Positions 42,987 to 51,182 of a stretch of DNA of 64,000 bases are shown here, in pieces. The notes beneath the pieces were generated by a model that saw nothing but the letters and a program-made list of their open reading frames with translations, did no database searches and was not told where the DNA came from. The DNA is taken from assembly GCF_022440845.1 (NCBI RefSeq), contig NZ_JAKNTO010000001.1:2232001-2296000 (forward strand), written 5' to 3'. The DNA is from Ruminococcus sp. OA3. Lineage in GTDB: Bacteria; Bacillota; Clostridia; Lachnospirales; Lachnospiraceae. A program made the translations under genes and the position numbers. Each line of letters begins with the position of its first letter. The stretch's first letter is position 1.

Positions 42987-43706
42987 TTGATTGATATACA
43001 TTGCCATATACTGCCCGGTGTGGATGACGGGGCAAAGGATACACAGGAGACAGAAAAAATGCTGCGGATCGCCTATAATGAGGGGATTCGCTGTATCATT
43101 GCGACGCCTCATTATCACGGTGGAATGAAACCGGAGGTCTGGAAAAAAAGAAGAGCTGCACTGGCATCCACGATTGCGATGGCAAAGGACATTGCACCTG
43201 ATCTGTATATTGTTTCCGGGGCGGAGATTTATTACAGCCAGGAAGCGGTGGATGACCTGATGATGGGGGATGTATGGACCCTGAACGCCAGTAAATACGT
43301 GCTGATCGAGTTTGCCACTTATGTGGAATTTACGTATATCCGGCGGGCGGTGCAGACGCTGCAGTATAATGGATATCTTCCGATTCTGGCTCATATAGAA
43401 CGATATGACGCTCTTCTGATCGAAGAAAATGTGGAAGAGCTGGTCAGAATGGGGGCTTACATTCAGGTAAATGCCGGCAGTGTGATCGGGAGAGAAGGAC
43501 GGGATATCAAGAAATACCTGTTGCAGCTGCTGAAAAAACGGTACATTCATTTTATCGGAACGGATGCGCACGGAAGTGCACACCGCAGGCCATTGATGAA
43601 AAAGTGTGCGGCATATATTGAGAAAAAGACAGATAAAACATATAGAAGGCAGATATGCCGGGAGAACGCAAGGAAAATTATCAGGAGGGAATACATAGAT
43701 GAATAG
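42987..43706 (+). CDS. cpsB: PHP-type protein tyrosine phosphatase (CpsB/YwqE family)
   Basis: About 239 residues from TTG 42987, which has GGAGAG seven bases upstream and begins at the family's usual MIDIHCHILPGVDDGAKD; an ATG at 42972 is in frame but lacks a Shine-Dalgarno. Metal-binding motifs HCHILPG, TPHYHGG near 44, GAEIYY near 83, LAHIERYD near 133 and GTDAHGS near 190 are intact. CpsB removes phosphate from the C-terminal tyrosines of the CpsD kinase, controlling capsule length and amount. It overlaps the kinase gene by eight bases. Confidence 0.93.
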   Translation: MIDIHCHILPGVDDGAKDTQETEKMLRIAYNEGIRCIIATPHYHGGMKPEVWKKRRAALASTIAMAKDIAPDLYIVSGAEIYYSQEAVDDLMMGDVWTLNASKYVLIEFATYVEFTYIRRAVQTLQYNGYLPILAHIERYDALLIEENVEELVRMGAYIQVNAGSVIGREGRDIKKYLLQLLKKRYIHFIGTDAHGSAHRRPLMKKCAAYIEKKTDKTYRRQICRENARKIIRREYIDE

Positions 43707-44391
43707 AATAACCATCGGGGAGGAGTCCAGCCGGACAAACCGTGAGAAGGAGGTCTACCGGACACTGAGAACAAATATCGAGTTCACAGGCGTGGAAAAC
43801 CGGGCCATCGCGATCACGAGCTGTACCCCGAATGACGGAAAAACGACAGTTTCTTATAATCTGGCCTGTGCATTTGCGGATGGCGGAAAGAAAACATTGC
43901 TGGTAGATGCGGATCTGAGAAAGTCCGTATTGTTTCACCGGCTTCAGGTTCAGGATTCTGTGAAAGGGCTGAGCCATTACCTGTCGGGACAGGAGAATAT
44001 CGGGGACGTGATCTGTTCCACAAACAGAAAGAACCTTTTCCTGCTTCCATCCGGACTGTTTCCGACGAATCCGACAGAGCTTCTGGGAAACGAGCGCTTT
44101 GCCCAGATGCTTCCTATTCTGAAGAAGACTTTTGATTACGTACTGATCGATACACCGCCGCTTTCCAACGTGATCGATGCGGCAGTCGTGGCTAAGGAGT
44201 GTGATGCTTCGCTTCTGGTTCTGGCGGCAGACAATTCATCGCGCGTTGTAGCAAAAACTGTAACAGAGCAGCTCCGTTCGGCAAACAATAATCTGCTGGG
44301 AGTTGTTCTGAATAAAGTTGATGTCCGCCGTGGCAGCTATTATGGAAGACGTTATGGCGGATACGACAGCTATTACAGTTATGATGCGTAA
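43699..44391 (+). CDS. cpsD: Capsule tyrosine kinase (CpsD/CapB family)
   Basis: A 230-residue BY-kinase. Walker A TPNDGKTTVSYNLA is near residue 42, Walker A' LLVDADLRKSVLFH near 67 and Walker B FDYVLIDTPPL near 145. The C-terminus GSYYGRRYGGYDSYYSYDA supplies the autophosphorylated tyrosine cluster. It works with the membrane adaptor encoded next (CpsC) and the phosphatase before it to couple phosphorylation cycles to polymerisation. As the only such set in the window it presumably serves both polysaccharide operons. Confidence 0.95.
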   Translation: MNRITIGEESSRTNREKEVYRTLRTNIEFTGVENRAIAITSCTPNDGKTTVSYNLACAFADGGKKTLLVDADLRKSVLFHRLQVQDSVKGLSHYLSGQENIGDVICSTNRKNLFLLPSGLFPTNPTELLGNERFAQMLPILKKTFDYVLIDTPPLSNVIDAAVVAKECDASLLVLAADNSSRVVAKTVTEQLRSANNNLLGVVLNKVDVRRGSYYGRRYGGYDSYYSYDA

Positions 44392-44433
44392 GCAATTTCA
44401 GAATCATATAGGGAAGTGAAAGAGGAGTGAACA

Positions 44434-45180
44434 ATGGAAAGATTTGAGAATGATGAAATTGAAATAGACCTGGGCAGCCTGATCCGGGCTCTGCTTCAGA
44501 AGTGGTGGATGTTCGTGGCAGGTGGGGTTATCGCAGGGCTGATCGCGATTATTGTCACGCTGGTGCTGCTGACACCGCAGTATGAGTCGAAGTCCATGCT
44601 GTACATTTTGTCCAAGACGACCAGCGTTACATCATTTGCCGATCTGCAGCTCAGTTCAGGGCTGACCGCCGATTTTGAGGTAATTGCGACGAGTATGCCG
44701 GTTATCGACGGAGCGATCGAAAAGATTCAGGAGGAAGACGGGATCACGCTGACGAGAAAAGAGATTCAGGAGATGATTTCAGTTTCGAACACGTCCGACA
44801 CGCGTATCCTTGTGATTACAGCTCAGGACGCAGATCCCACGCGTGCCTGTATTGTTGCGAACGCCGTGGCTTCAGAGACGGCAGACCAGATGGCATATAT
44901 CATGAAATCTGACCCTCCGACAACGGTAGAGGAGGCGGAAGTGTCTGTGGAACCAATCAGCCCGAGTGTTACGAAGAACACGGTGATCGGTATCCTGGCA
45001 GGTATCCTGCTGGTAGGTCTTTACCTGGTGATCCAGTTTATCCGTAATGACAACATCAAGACACAGGAAGACGTTGAAAAATATCTGGGCCTGAGCACTC
45101 TTGCTGTCATTCCTTTGGAGAAAGGCAAACCAGACAAGAGGAAAGAACTTAAAGAGATGAAGAAAGAACATGAAAAATAG
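44434..45180 (+). CDS. cpsC: Chain-length/kinase-adaptor protein (CpsC, Wzz family)
   Basis: A 248-residue Wzz-domain protein with two membrane helices (about residues 24-46, MFVAGGVIAGLIAIIVTLVLL, and about 180-202) flanking a roughly 130-residue extracellular domain. The short cytoplasmic tail ends in charged residues, where the CpsD kinase docks. It opens with the typical IDLGSLIRALLQKWW amphipathic segment. Shine-Dalgarno agaggagt precedes ATG 44434. Gene order here is B-D-C, not the C-D-B or B-C-D of streptococci. Confidence 0.92.
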   Translation: MERFENDEIEIDLGSLIRALLQKWWMFVAGGVIAGLIAIIVTLVLLTPQYESKSMLYILSKTTSVTSFADLQLSSGLTADFEVIATSMPVIDGAIEKIQEEDGITLTRKEIQEMISVSNTSDTRILVITAQDADPTRACIVANAVASETADQMAYIMKSDPPTTVEEAEVSVEPISPSVTKNTVIGILAGILLVGLYLVIQFIRNDNIKTQEDVEKYLGLSTLAVIPLEKGKPDKRKELKEMKKEHEK

Positions 45181-45967
45181 ATATAAGATTTTATTTGGTG
45201 TATTCCTGATTGTTTTTCTTGCTGCGGCAGGGTTTTGTGTTTACTATTATACGACACAGAAACAGAAGGAACAGGTATATGAGGAACTGGCAGAGGAAGT
45301 AAAAGCGACACCGGAGCCTGATCCGACTGCTGAACCGACGAAAACGCCGGAAGCGACGGAGGAGGTAACTCCGGAACCGACACCGGAAGTAATAATTCCG
45401 GTTGATTTTGAAAAACTTCAACAGCGCAATGCGGACATTTACGCGTGGATACAGATACCGGATACCATTGTTGACTATCCGGTACTGCAGAGCGCATCAG
45501 ATAATATGTATTATCTGGATCATACGGTGGACGGTGCGGAAGGGCTGCCCGGCTCTATCTACACAGAAAATATCAACAGGATAGATTTTACCGATAAAAA
45601 CACGGTGATCTACGGGCATAACATGAATGACGGTTCGATGTTTGGAGGACTTCACCAGTACGTGGATCCGGCATACATGGAGGCACATCCGGATATTTAC
45701 ATTTATACGCCGGAACACATTTATACATACCGTGTGTTTGCGGCAGTCACGTACGATAACCGGCATATTCTGGGTCAGTATGACTGTAATGATGAATCAC
45801 AGTTTCAGGCATTTCTGGATTCTGTGATGTCGGTGCGAAATATTGCCAGTCATTTCAGCTCAGAAACAACGGCGACGGTGGATGACCGGATCATCACGTT
45901 GTCAACATGTAACGGAAACAGCGAACAGCGTTTTCTGGTAGAGGCGGTATTGATCGATGAAAAATGA
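45170..45967 (+). CDS. srtB: Class B sortase
   Basis: 265 residues. An N-terminal signal anchor (ILFGVFLIVFLAAAGFCVYYY) is followed by a Pro/Glu/Thr stalk (TPEPDPTAEPTKTPEATEE) and a sortase domain from about residue 80. Catalytic His is in VIYGHNMNDGSMF near 145, Cys in IITLSTCNGN near 244 and Arg in SEQRFLVEAV. The helix-rich insertion and the N-terminal start of the fold fit class B. It overlaps the CpsC gene by 11 bases and the LCP gene by 11 bases, so it is part of the polysaccharide-export operon. The sorting-signal protein at 47054 is a possible substrate. Confidence 0.92.
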   Translation: MKNRYKILFGVFLIVFLAAAGFCVYYYTTQKQKEQVYEELAEEVKATPEPDPTAEPTKTPEATEEVTPEPTPEVIIPVDFEKLQQRNADIYAWIQIPDTIVDYPVLQSASDNMYYLDHTVDGAEGLPGSIYTENINRIDFTDKNTVIYGHNMNDGSMFGGLHQYVDPAYMEAHPDIYIYTPEHIYTYRVFAAVTYDNRHILGQYDCNDESQFQAFLDSVMSVRNIASHFSSETTATVDDRIITLSTCNGNSEQRFLVEAVLIDEK

Positions 45968-46985
45968 GAAAAAACATAAGCACCAAAGCCCTGCTATGAG
46001 TATCAGCAGCATGATCCTTGTGGGCTGTGTGGTGGTAATTATCGGGGGGCTCGGTATCCTGGCGGGAAAACTCCTGCTGGAACACCGGCAGGAAGTGGCG
46101 GAAGCCAAAGTTCAGGAAGAACAGGTCACACAGAGCAGTAATGCGCAGACGGTGACATATCATGGACAGACATATGAATACAACAGGGAGCTTACGAATA
46201 TCCTTTTTATGGGTGTGGATAAGAAAGAAGAAGTTACTCTGCAGGACACTCCCGGAACGGCGGGACAGGCTGACTGCATCATGATCCTTTCACTGGATGA
46301 AAAGACACAGACGGGAAAAGTACTGCAGATTTCCAGAGATACCATGACGGATGTGGATATCTACGATGTGAATGGAAATTTCTATACGAGTGTTGAGGCA
46401 CAGATCGCGACACAGTACGCCTATGGAAACGGTGAGAAGAGCAGCTGCTGGGCGATGGAGAAGACCGTATCGGAGCTGTTATATGAATTGCCCATTGATG
46501 CTTACATTTCTCTGAATATTGATTCAATCAGTACTTTGAATGATGCTGTTGGAGGAGTGACACTTACGATTCCCGAGGATTATACAGAGGTTGATCCGGC
46601 GTTTGTACAGGGGACCGTGGTCACGATGACCGGCGAGCAGGCGGAACGGTATGTCCGCTATCGTGATACGAATGTGACCGGGAGCAATAACGGCAGGATG
46701 CAGCGCCAGGTTCAGTATATCACGGCGCTTGTACAGGCACTGAAGAGTACTGCCGGCGCAGAGGGCAGTTATTATGAGCGTTTTTCGTCATTTCTGAAGC
46801 CATATATGGTGACTGACATGAATGCACAGCAGATTGACAGTTTTGCAAACTATGATTTTAAGTCGGAAGAGACACAATATCTGCCGGGAGAGGTCCGGAA
46901 GGGCGCTGAACATGACGAATTTTATGTGGATGAGGAAAATTTATACGATTTATTGCTAAAAACATTTTACAAACGGAAGAATTGA
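45957..46985 (+). CDS. LytR-CpsA-Psr (LCP) family transferase
   Basis: 342 residues. A single N-terminal membrane helix (ISSMILVGCVVVIIGGLGIL) is followed by an extracellular LCP domain from about residue 75, with LFMGVDKKEE, ADCIMILSL, the conserved arginine in LQISRDTMTDVDIY and a distal RYVRYRDTN arginine segment. LCP enzymes transfer completed polysaccharides from undecaprenyl phosphate to peptidoglycan. It is the likely final ligase for the polymers of operons 1 and 2. Confidence 0.93.
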   Translation: MKNEKKHKHQSPAMSISSMILVGCVVVIIGGLGILAGKLLLEHRQEVAEAKVQEEQVTQSSNAQTVTYHGQTYEYNRELTNILFMGVDKKEEVTLQDTPGTAGQADCIMILSLDEKTQTGKVLQISRDTMTDVDIYDVNGNFYTSVEAQIATQYAYGNGEKSSCWAMEKTVSELLYELPIDAYISLNIDSISTLNDAVGGVTLTIPEDYTEVDPAFVQGTVVTMTGEQAERYVRYRDTNVTGSNNGRMQRQVQYITALVQALKSTAGAEGSYYERFSSFLKPYMVTDMNAQQIDSFANYDFKSEETQYLPGEVRKGAEHDEFYVDEENLYDLLLKTFYKRKN

Positions 46986-47053
46986 TGGTAGAATAAGAGA
47001 AAATGAAATAACAACTATTCTTGAAAAAGAATAAGAAACAGGAGGACTTTTTT

Positions 47054-47662
47054 ATGATGAAAAAAGTAATTGCAGTAGTATGTGCAGCGCTGATGACATT
47101 GGGAACAGCTGCTACCGTACTCGCAGCACCAAGCCCGTCGGTGACAGGCGTTGTAACCAAGGTAAACAGTGCAACTGATGCTGACGGAAACGCAGTTAAT
47201 GTAACGATCAAAGACATTCCGGCAGAGTACAAAGCAGCGGCAGATGAGATCAAGAATATTGATAAAGTCAAAGAGCTGCTGGGAGATGCTTTTGTAGAAG
47301 GCATGCAGGTTGTGGATGTAAAAGACGTTGTTGCTCCGGAAGGTGCAAAATTCCCGTTGAAAATTACTTTTAACGTATCTGGCGTAAAAGCAGACAGTAA
47401 AGTAGCAGTTCTTCACTATGATACAGAGAAGAAAGCATGGGAAGTTGTTACAGCTAAAGCTGGTGCAGGCACAATTGAAGCAACTTTCGATTCTCTGTCA
47501 CCGGTAGCATTCGTAGTTGACGGTGATGCAGCAAAAACTGTTACAACAAGTACATCACCAAAAACCGGTGAGACAGCAACAGCAGCATACGCTGGACTGA
47601 TCGCTGTAGTTGCAGCTCTTGGTATGGGTGTTACTTACTATAAAAAAAGAAAAGCAGCTTAA
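47054..47662 (+). CDS. Cell-wall-sorted surface protein with SPKTG signal
   Basis: 202 residues from ATG 47054 (AGGAGG upstream). It has a signal peptide (KKVIAVVCAALMTLGTAATVLAA), a compact lysine/valine-rich ectodomain with one repeat-like beta-sandwich (FNVSGVKADSKVAVLHYDTEK), and a C-terminal sorting signal TSPKTGETA, hydrophobic helix and KKRKAA tail. SPKTG is a variant of the LPXTG motif. The class B sortase two genes upstream is the nearest candidate enzyme, though class B sortases usually prefer NP-type motifs. Function of the ectodomain is unknown. Confidence 0.82.
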   Translation: MMKKVIAVVCAALMTLGTAATVLAAPSPSVTGVVTKVNSATDADGNAVNVTIKDIPAEYKAAADEIKNIDKVKELLGDAFVEGMQVVDVKDVVAPEGAKFPLKITFNVSGVKADSKVAVLHYDTEKKAWEVVTAKAGAGTIEATFDSLSPVAFVVDGDAAKTVTTSTSPKTGETATAAYAGLIAVVAALGMGVTYYKKRKAA

Positions 47663-47684
47663 TTAACAAATGATTACATACGGA

Positions 47685-47718
47685 AAGGTTCGGATTCGAA
47701 AGAGTCCGGACCTTTTCT
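47685..47718 (+). terminator. Terminator after the sorted surface protein
   Basis: AAGGTTCGGA and TCCGGACCTT pair (one G-T wobble) around a ten-base loop and are followed by TTTTCTT. It ends the cluster that begins near 42142. The region 47719-47911 holds no gene I can support. Confidence 0.8.
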
Positions 47719-47911
47719 TATCTTGCGCAGGAGGCTGTTTCATAAAAGCGTACAGTTTAATTACAGGGTATCTGGAAACGTACGAGCTGAAAGTACCTTA
47801 TGTCGACGATAACTAAGAGGGGGTGCCCGGATGTGTATTACTGCTGAACCGAGTATCTTTTTTGTATAAAGTGTGCTACGATAGGAATACTCTTGATAAT
47901 ACAGTAAGTAA

Positions 47912-49048
47912 ATGATAAGGAGTGTGTTACTGAATTTGGAAGATTCCCGGGTAAAACAATGGATAGTAGTCATTACGTATGCAGTGATTCTGGTTCTGGT
48001 CGTCATTAATTTTCGTGATATCTTAAAAGGTATCTGGACGTTTATGGGCTACTTAAAGCCGCTTTATATCGGTATCGCGATCGCGTTTGTGCTGAACAGG
48101 CCATATGAAAAACTGCGTGTACTCTATGGGAAGAAGATGGGAAACCGTCCGGGTGCGGCAAAAGTACTTGCAATTCTGACTGTTTATCTGGCAGTTATCG
48201 GTGGTATTGTACTGCTGGTGCGTTTTATGGTTCCCCAGATCGCGGAGAATATATCAACATTCGTGAGCAGCGCGGATCAGTATGTCGCAATGATTCAGAA
48301 GGAACTCAATCAGTTTATGGACAGGATGGGAATCAATCAGATTGATATGTCTGAAGTGATCGCCTCCATCAACAGCTATCTGGGAAAACTGGATCAGGTA
48401 CTTGAGGGAACGCTTCCACAGATTTGGAAGATTACTTCGAACGCCATATCCGGGCTTGCCCAGATTATCATCTCTCTGGTGCTGTCCATTTATCTGATGA
48501 GCGGAAAAGAAAAGCTGCTCAGTCAGTGTAAGAGAGTGCTGCGTACGTATTGTCCGGATAAAGCCTGCCATAAAGTAAAAAATGTCTGCTGTACGATCAA
48601 TGTTGTATTCGACAATTACGTCGTAGGCCAGCTGACAGAGGCACTGATTCTGGGCAGTCTTTGCTTTATCGGGATGATTATTCTGGGCATCGGTTATGCG
48701 GGACTGATCAGCATCATCATCGCTGTAACTGCACTGGTTCCCATCTGGGGAGCGTATATCGGAGGCGGAGTGGCGGTCCTGCTTTTGCTGTTCGTGGAGC
48801 CGAAGCAGGCATTAGTTTTCCTGGTTTTCCTGGTGATCCTTCAGCAGGTCGAGAACAGTGCGATCTACCCAAGAGTTGTGGGAAATAAGATCGGCCTGTC
48901 GGGTCTTTGGGTATTGCTTGGAATCACGGTCGGCGGCGGAATGTTTGGAATTGTGGGTATGCTGATCGGCGTTCCGGTCACGACCGTTCTGTATATTTTT
49001 TTGAAAAATGATGTGCTGAGGCGGGAGCACAGGCTGGAAAGGGAGTAG
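47912..49048 (+). CDS. AI-2E family transporter (PerM/YdiK-like)
   Basis: 378 residues if counted from ATG 47912; a GTG at 47924 or TTG at 47936 with AAGGAG upstream may be the true start. About eight hydrophobic segments and the family hallmarks (LKPLYIGIAIAFVLNRPYEKL near residue 45, NVVFDNYVVGQLTEALILGSL near 230, YPRVVGNKIGLSGLWVLLGI near 318) are present. Family members export varied small molecules or exchange ions; autoinducer-2 export holds for only a few. It is followed at once by the glycogen debranching gene. Confidence 0.9.
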   Translation: MIRSVLLNLEDSRVKQWIVVITYAVILVLVVINFRDILKGIWTFMGYLKPLYIGIAIAFVLNRPYEKLRVLYGKKMGNRPGAAKVLAILTVYLAVIGGIVLLVRFMVPQIAENISTFVSSADQYVAMIQKELNQFMDRMGINQIDMSEVIASINSYLGKLDQVLEGTLPQIWKITSNAISGLAQIIISLVLSIYLMSGKEKLLSQCKRVLRTYCPDKACHKVKNVCCTINVVFDNYVVGQLTEALILGSLCFIGMIILGIGYAGLISIIIAVTALVPIWGAYIGGGVAVLLLLFVEPKQALVFLVFLVILQQVENSAIYPRVVGNKIGLSGLWVLLGITVGGGMFGIVGMLIGVPVTTVLYIFLKNDVLRREHRLERE

Positions 49049-49051
49049 ATT

Positions 49052-51157
49052 ATGGTTGAGAAGCTGGTTGATAAACGTGTTGAGAGCTTAAGAAGACTTT
49101 TAAAACCGCTTGACCAGGTGGGCGGATATGGTATCCGCCCCGGAATGTACCTGGTTCAGGGAGCGCTGGCTCTACCGGGTGGAGTTAGCTTTACAATACA
49201 CTCGCTGGGTGCATATTCCTGTGAACTTGCTCTGTTCCACAGGGGACAGGAAGAGCCGTATACGGTCATACCGTTTCCCGGGGAGTATCGTATCGGAAAT
49301 ACATATTCCATGATTGTTTTCGGTCTGGATATAGAGGAAACCGAATATGCATTTCGATTTGACGGTCCGTACGACCCGAAGAAGGGCCTGCTGTTCGATA
49401 AGGAAAAGTATCTGCTGGACCCTTATGCGCGGGCTGTTGTCGGACAGAGCAAATGGGGGGAGAAAACAGAGAACTATCCGACATACAGGGCTCGTGTGGT
49501 GGAAGAACGGTTTTCGTGGGGAAAATCCTCCAGTCTGGATATTCCGTTTACGGATCTGATCATCTATGAGCTGCATGTGCGGGGATTTACGAAACATCCG
49601 TCTTCCGGCGTGAAATGTCCCGGAACCTTTGAGGGGCTGCGGGAAAAGATTCCGTATCTGAAGCAGCTGGGTGTCAATGCGGTGGAACTGATGCCGATCT
49701 TTGAATTTGACGAGATGGAAGAGATGCGGGTCGTGGATGGAGAGACGCTTTATAATTACTGGGGCTATAATCCAGTCTGTTTCTTTGCGCCTAACACCAG
49801 CTATACCTCAGCTGTTGAGTATAACCGGGAAGGCCGTGAACTGAAAACACTGATCCGCGAACTGAATGAGAACGGAATTGAGGTTATATTGGATGTTGTG
49901 TTCAATCATACCGCGGAAGGAAACCAGTACGGGCCGTGCTTCTCACTGAAAGGAATTGACAACAATGTGTACTATATGCTGACACCGGACGGGGACTACT
50001 ACAATTTCAGCGGCTGCGGCAATACACTCAACTGCAACCATCCTGTGGTGCGGCAGATGATACTGGATTGTCTGCGGTACTGGGTGATCGAATACCATGT
50101 ATCAGGATTTCGGTTTGATCTGGCATCCATTCTGGGGCGGAGCGAAGACGGGACACCGCTTCGGCAGCCCCCTCTTCTGGAGAGCCTGAGTGCTGATCCT
50201 ATTTTGAGCAAAGTGAAGCTGATCGCTGAAGCCTGGGATGCGGCGGGGCTTTATCAGGTCGGAAGCTTTCCGTCATTTGGGCGGTGGGCGGAATGGAACG
50301 GGAAATACAGAGATGACATCCGCTCCTTTTTAAAAGGAGACAGTGGAATGGCTGCAAATGCGGCGCAGCGGATGATAGGCTCTCCGGATCTCTATCATGC
50401 TCCGGAGCGGGAAGATCAGGCTTCTGTGAATTTTATCACCTGCCATGACGGGTTTACACTGTATGACCTTTATGCATACAATGAAAAGCATAATGAAAAA
50501 AATGGATGGAATAATACGGATGGTGACGCGGATAACCGCAGCTGGAACTGTGGAGCAGAAGGTGAGACCAAAGACCCTGAAATCCTCAGACTGAGAAAAC
50601 GGCTGCGGAAAAATGCGTACGCCGTCCTGATGTGCAGCCGCGGCGCTGTGATGGTGCGGGCGGGAGATGAGTTCGGAAATACACAGTACGGAAACAACAA
50701 TGCGTACTGTCAGGATAATGAGATTTCCTGGCTGGACTGGGACAATTTGAAAACCGAGCAGGATATGTTCTCATTCTGCTGCTGGATGAATGCGTTTCGG
50801 ATGCGTCATCCGGTACTGCGCAGAAAGACAAAATGTGCGTTGTGCGGGCTTCCTGATGTCAGCTTCCACTCAGGCATTCCTTGGAACGATCAGTTTGATG
50901 AAAATACCAGGCTGCTCGGTATCCTGTATGCGGGAAGAGATGAGTCTGACAGCAGGGATGATCTCGTGTTTGTTGCGGTCAATGCCTACTGGGAATCCCT
51001 GGAATTTCAGCTGCCGTATCCTCCGGCAGGAAGATTCCGCTGGAAGCTTAATGTGGATACGGGGAAAGAGAACAGTATCAGAGATACGTATTTCAATCAG
51101 ACAGATGCAGTCTCGATCAGCGGACGAAGCGTGATGATATTTACTGCCGGCGAGTGA
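49052..51157 (+). CDS. glgX: Glycogen debranching enzyme / isoamylase-type GH13
   Basis: 701 residues. An N-terminal CBM48-like sandwich (about 15-130) is followed by the GH13 barrel. Conserved regions are DVVFNHTAEG near 280, GFRFDLASILGR near 352 with the nucleophile Asp, LIAEAWDAAG near 388 with the acid Glu, and NFITCHDGFTLYD near 460. It hydrolyses alpha-1,6 branches in glycogen or related glucans. Other glycogen genes are not in the window. It is close (4 bases) to the AI-2E gene and probably co-transcribed with it. Confidence 0.93.
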   Translation: MVEKLVDKRVESLRRLLKPLDQVGGYGIRPGMYLVQGALALPGGVSFTIHSLGAYSCELALFHRGQEEPYTVIPFPGEYRIGNTYSMIVFGLDIEETEYAFRFDGPYDPKKGLLFDKEKYLLDPYARAVVGQSKWGEKTENYPTYRARVVEERFSWGKSSSLDIPFTDLIIYELHVRGFTKHPSSGVKCPGTFEGLREKIPYLKQLGVNAVELMPIFEFDEMEEMRVVDGETLYNYWGYNPVCFFAPNTSYTSAVEYNREGRELKTLIRELNENGIEVILDVVFNHTAEGNQYGPCFSLKGIDNNVYYMLTPDGDYYNFSGCGNTLNCNHPVVRQMILDCLRYWVIEYHVSGFRFDLASILGRSEDGTPLRQPPLLESLSADPILSKVKLIAEAWDAAGLYQVGSFPSFGRWAEWNGKYRDDIRSFLKGDSGMAANAAQRMIGSPDLYHAPEREDQASVNFITCHDGFTLYDLYAYNEKHNEKNGWNNTDGDADNRSWNCGAEGETKDPEILRLRKRLRKNAYAVLMCSRGAVMVRAGDEFGNTQYGNNNAYCQDNEISWLDWDNLKTEQDMFSFCCWMNAFRMRHPVLRRKTKCALCGLPDVSFHSGIPWNDQFDENTRLLGILYAGRDESDSRDDLVFVAVNAYWESLEFQLPYPPAGRFRWKLNVDTGKENSIRDTYFNQTDAVSISGRSVMIFTAGE

Positions 51158-51182
51158 AGACACAGGCGCCGGCAGCGACAAA

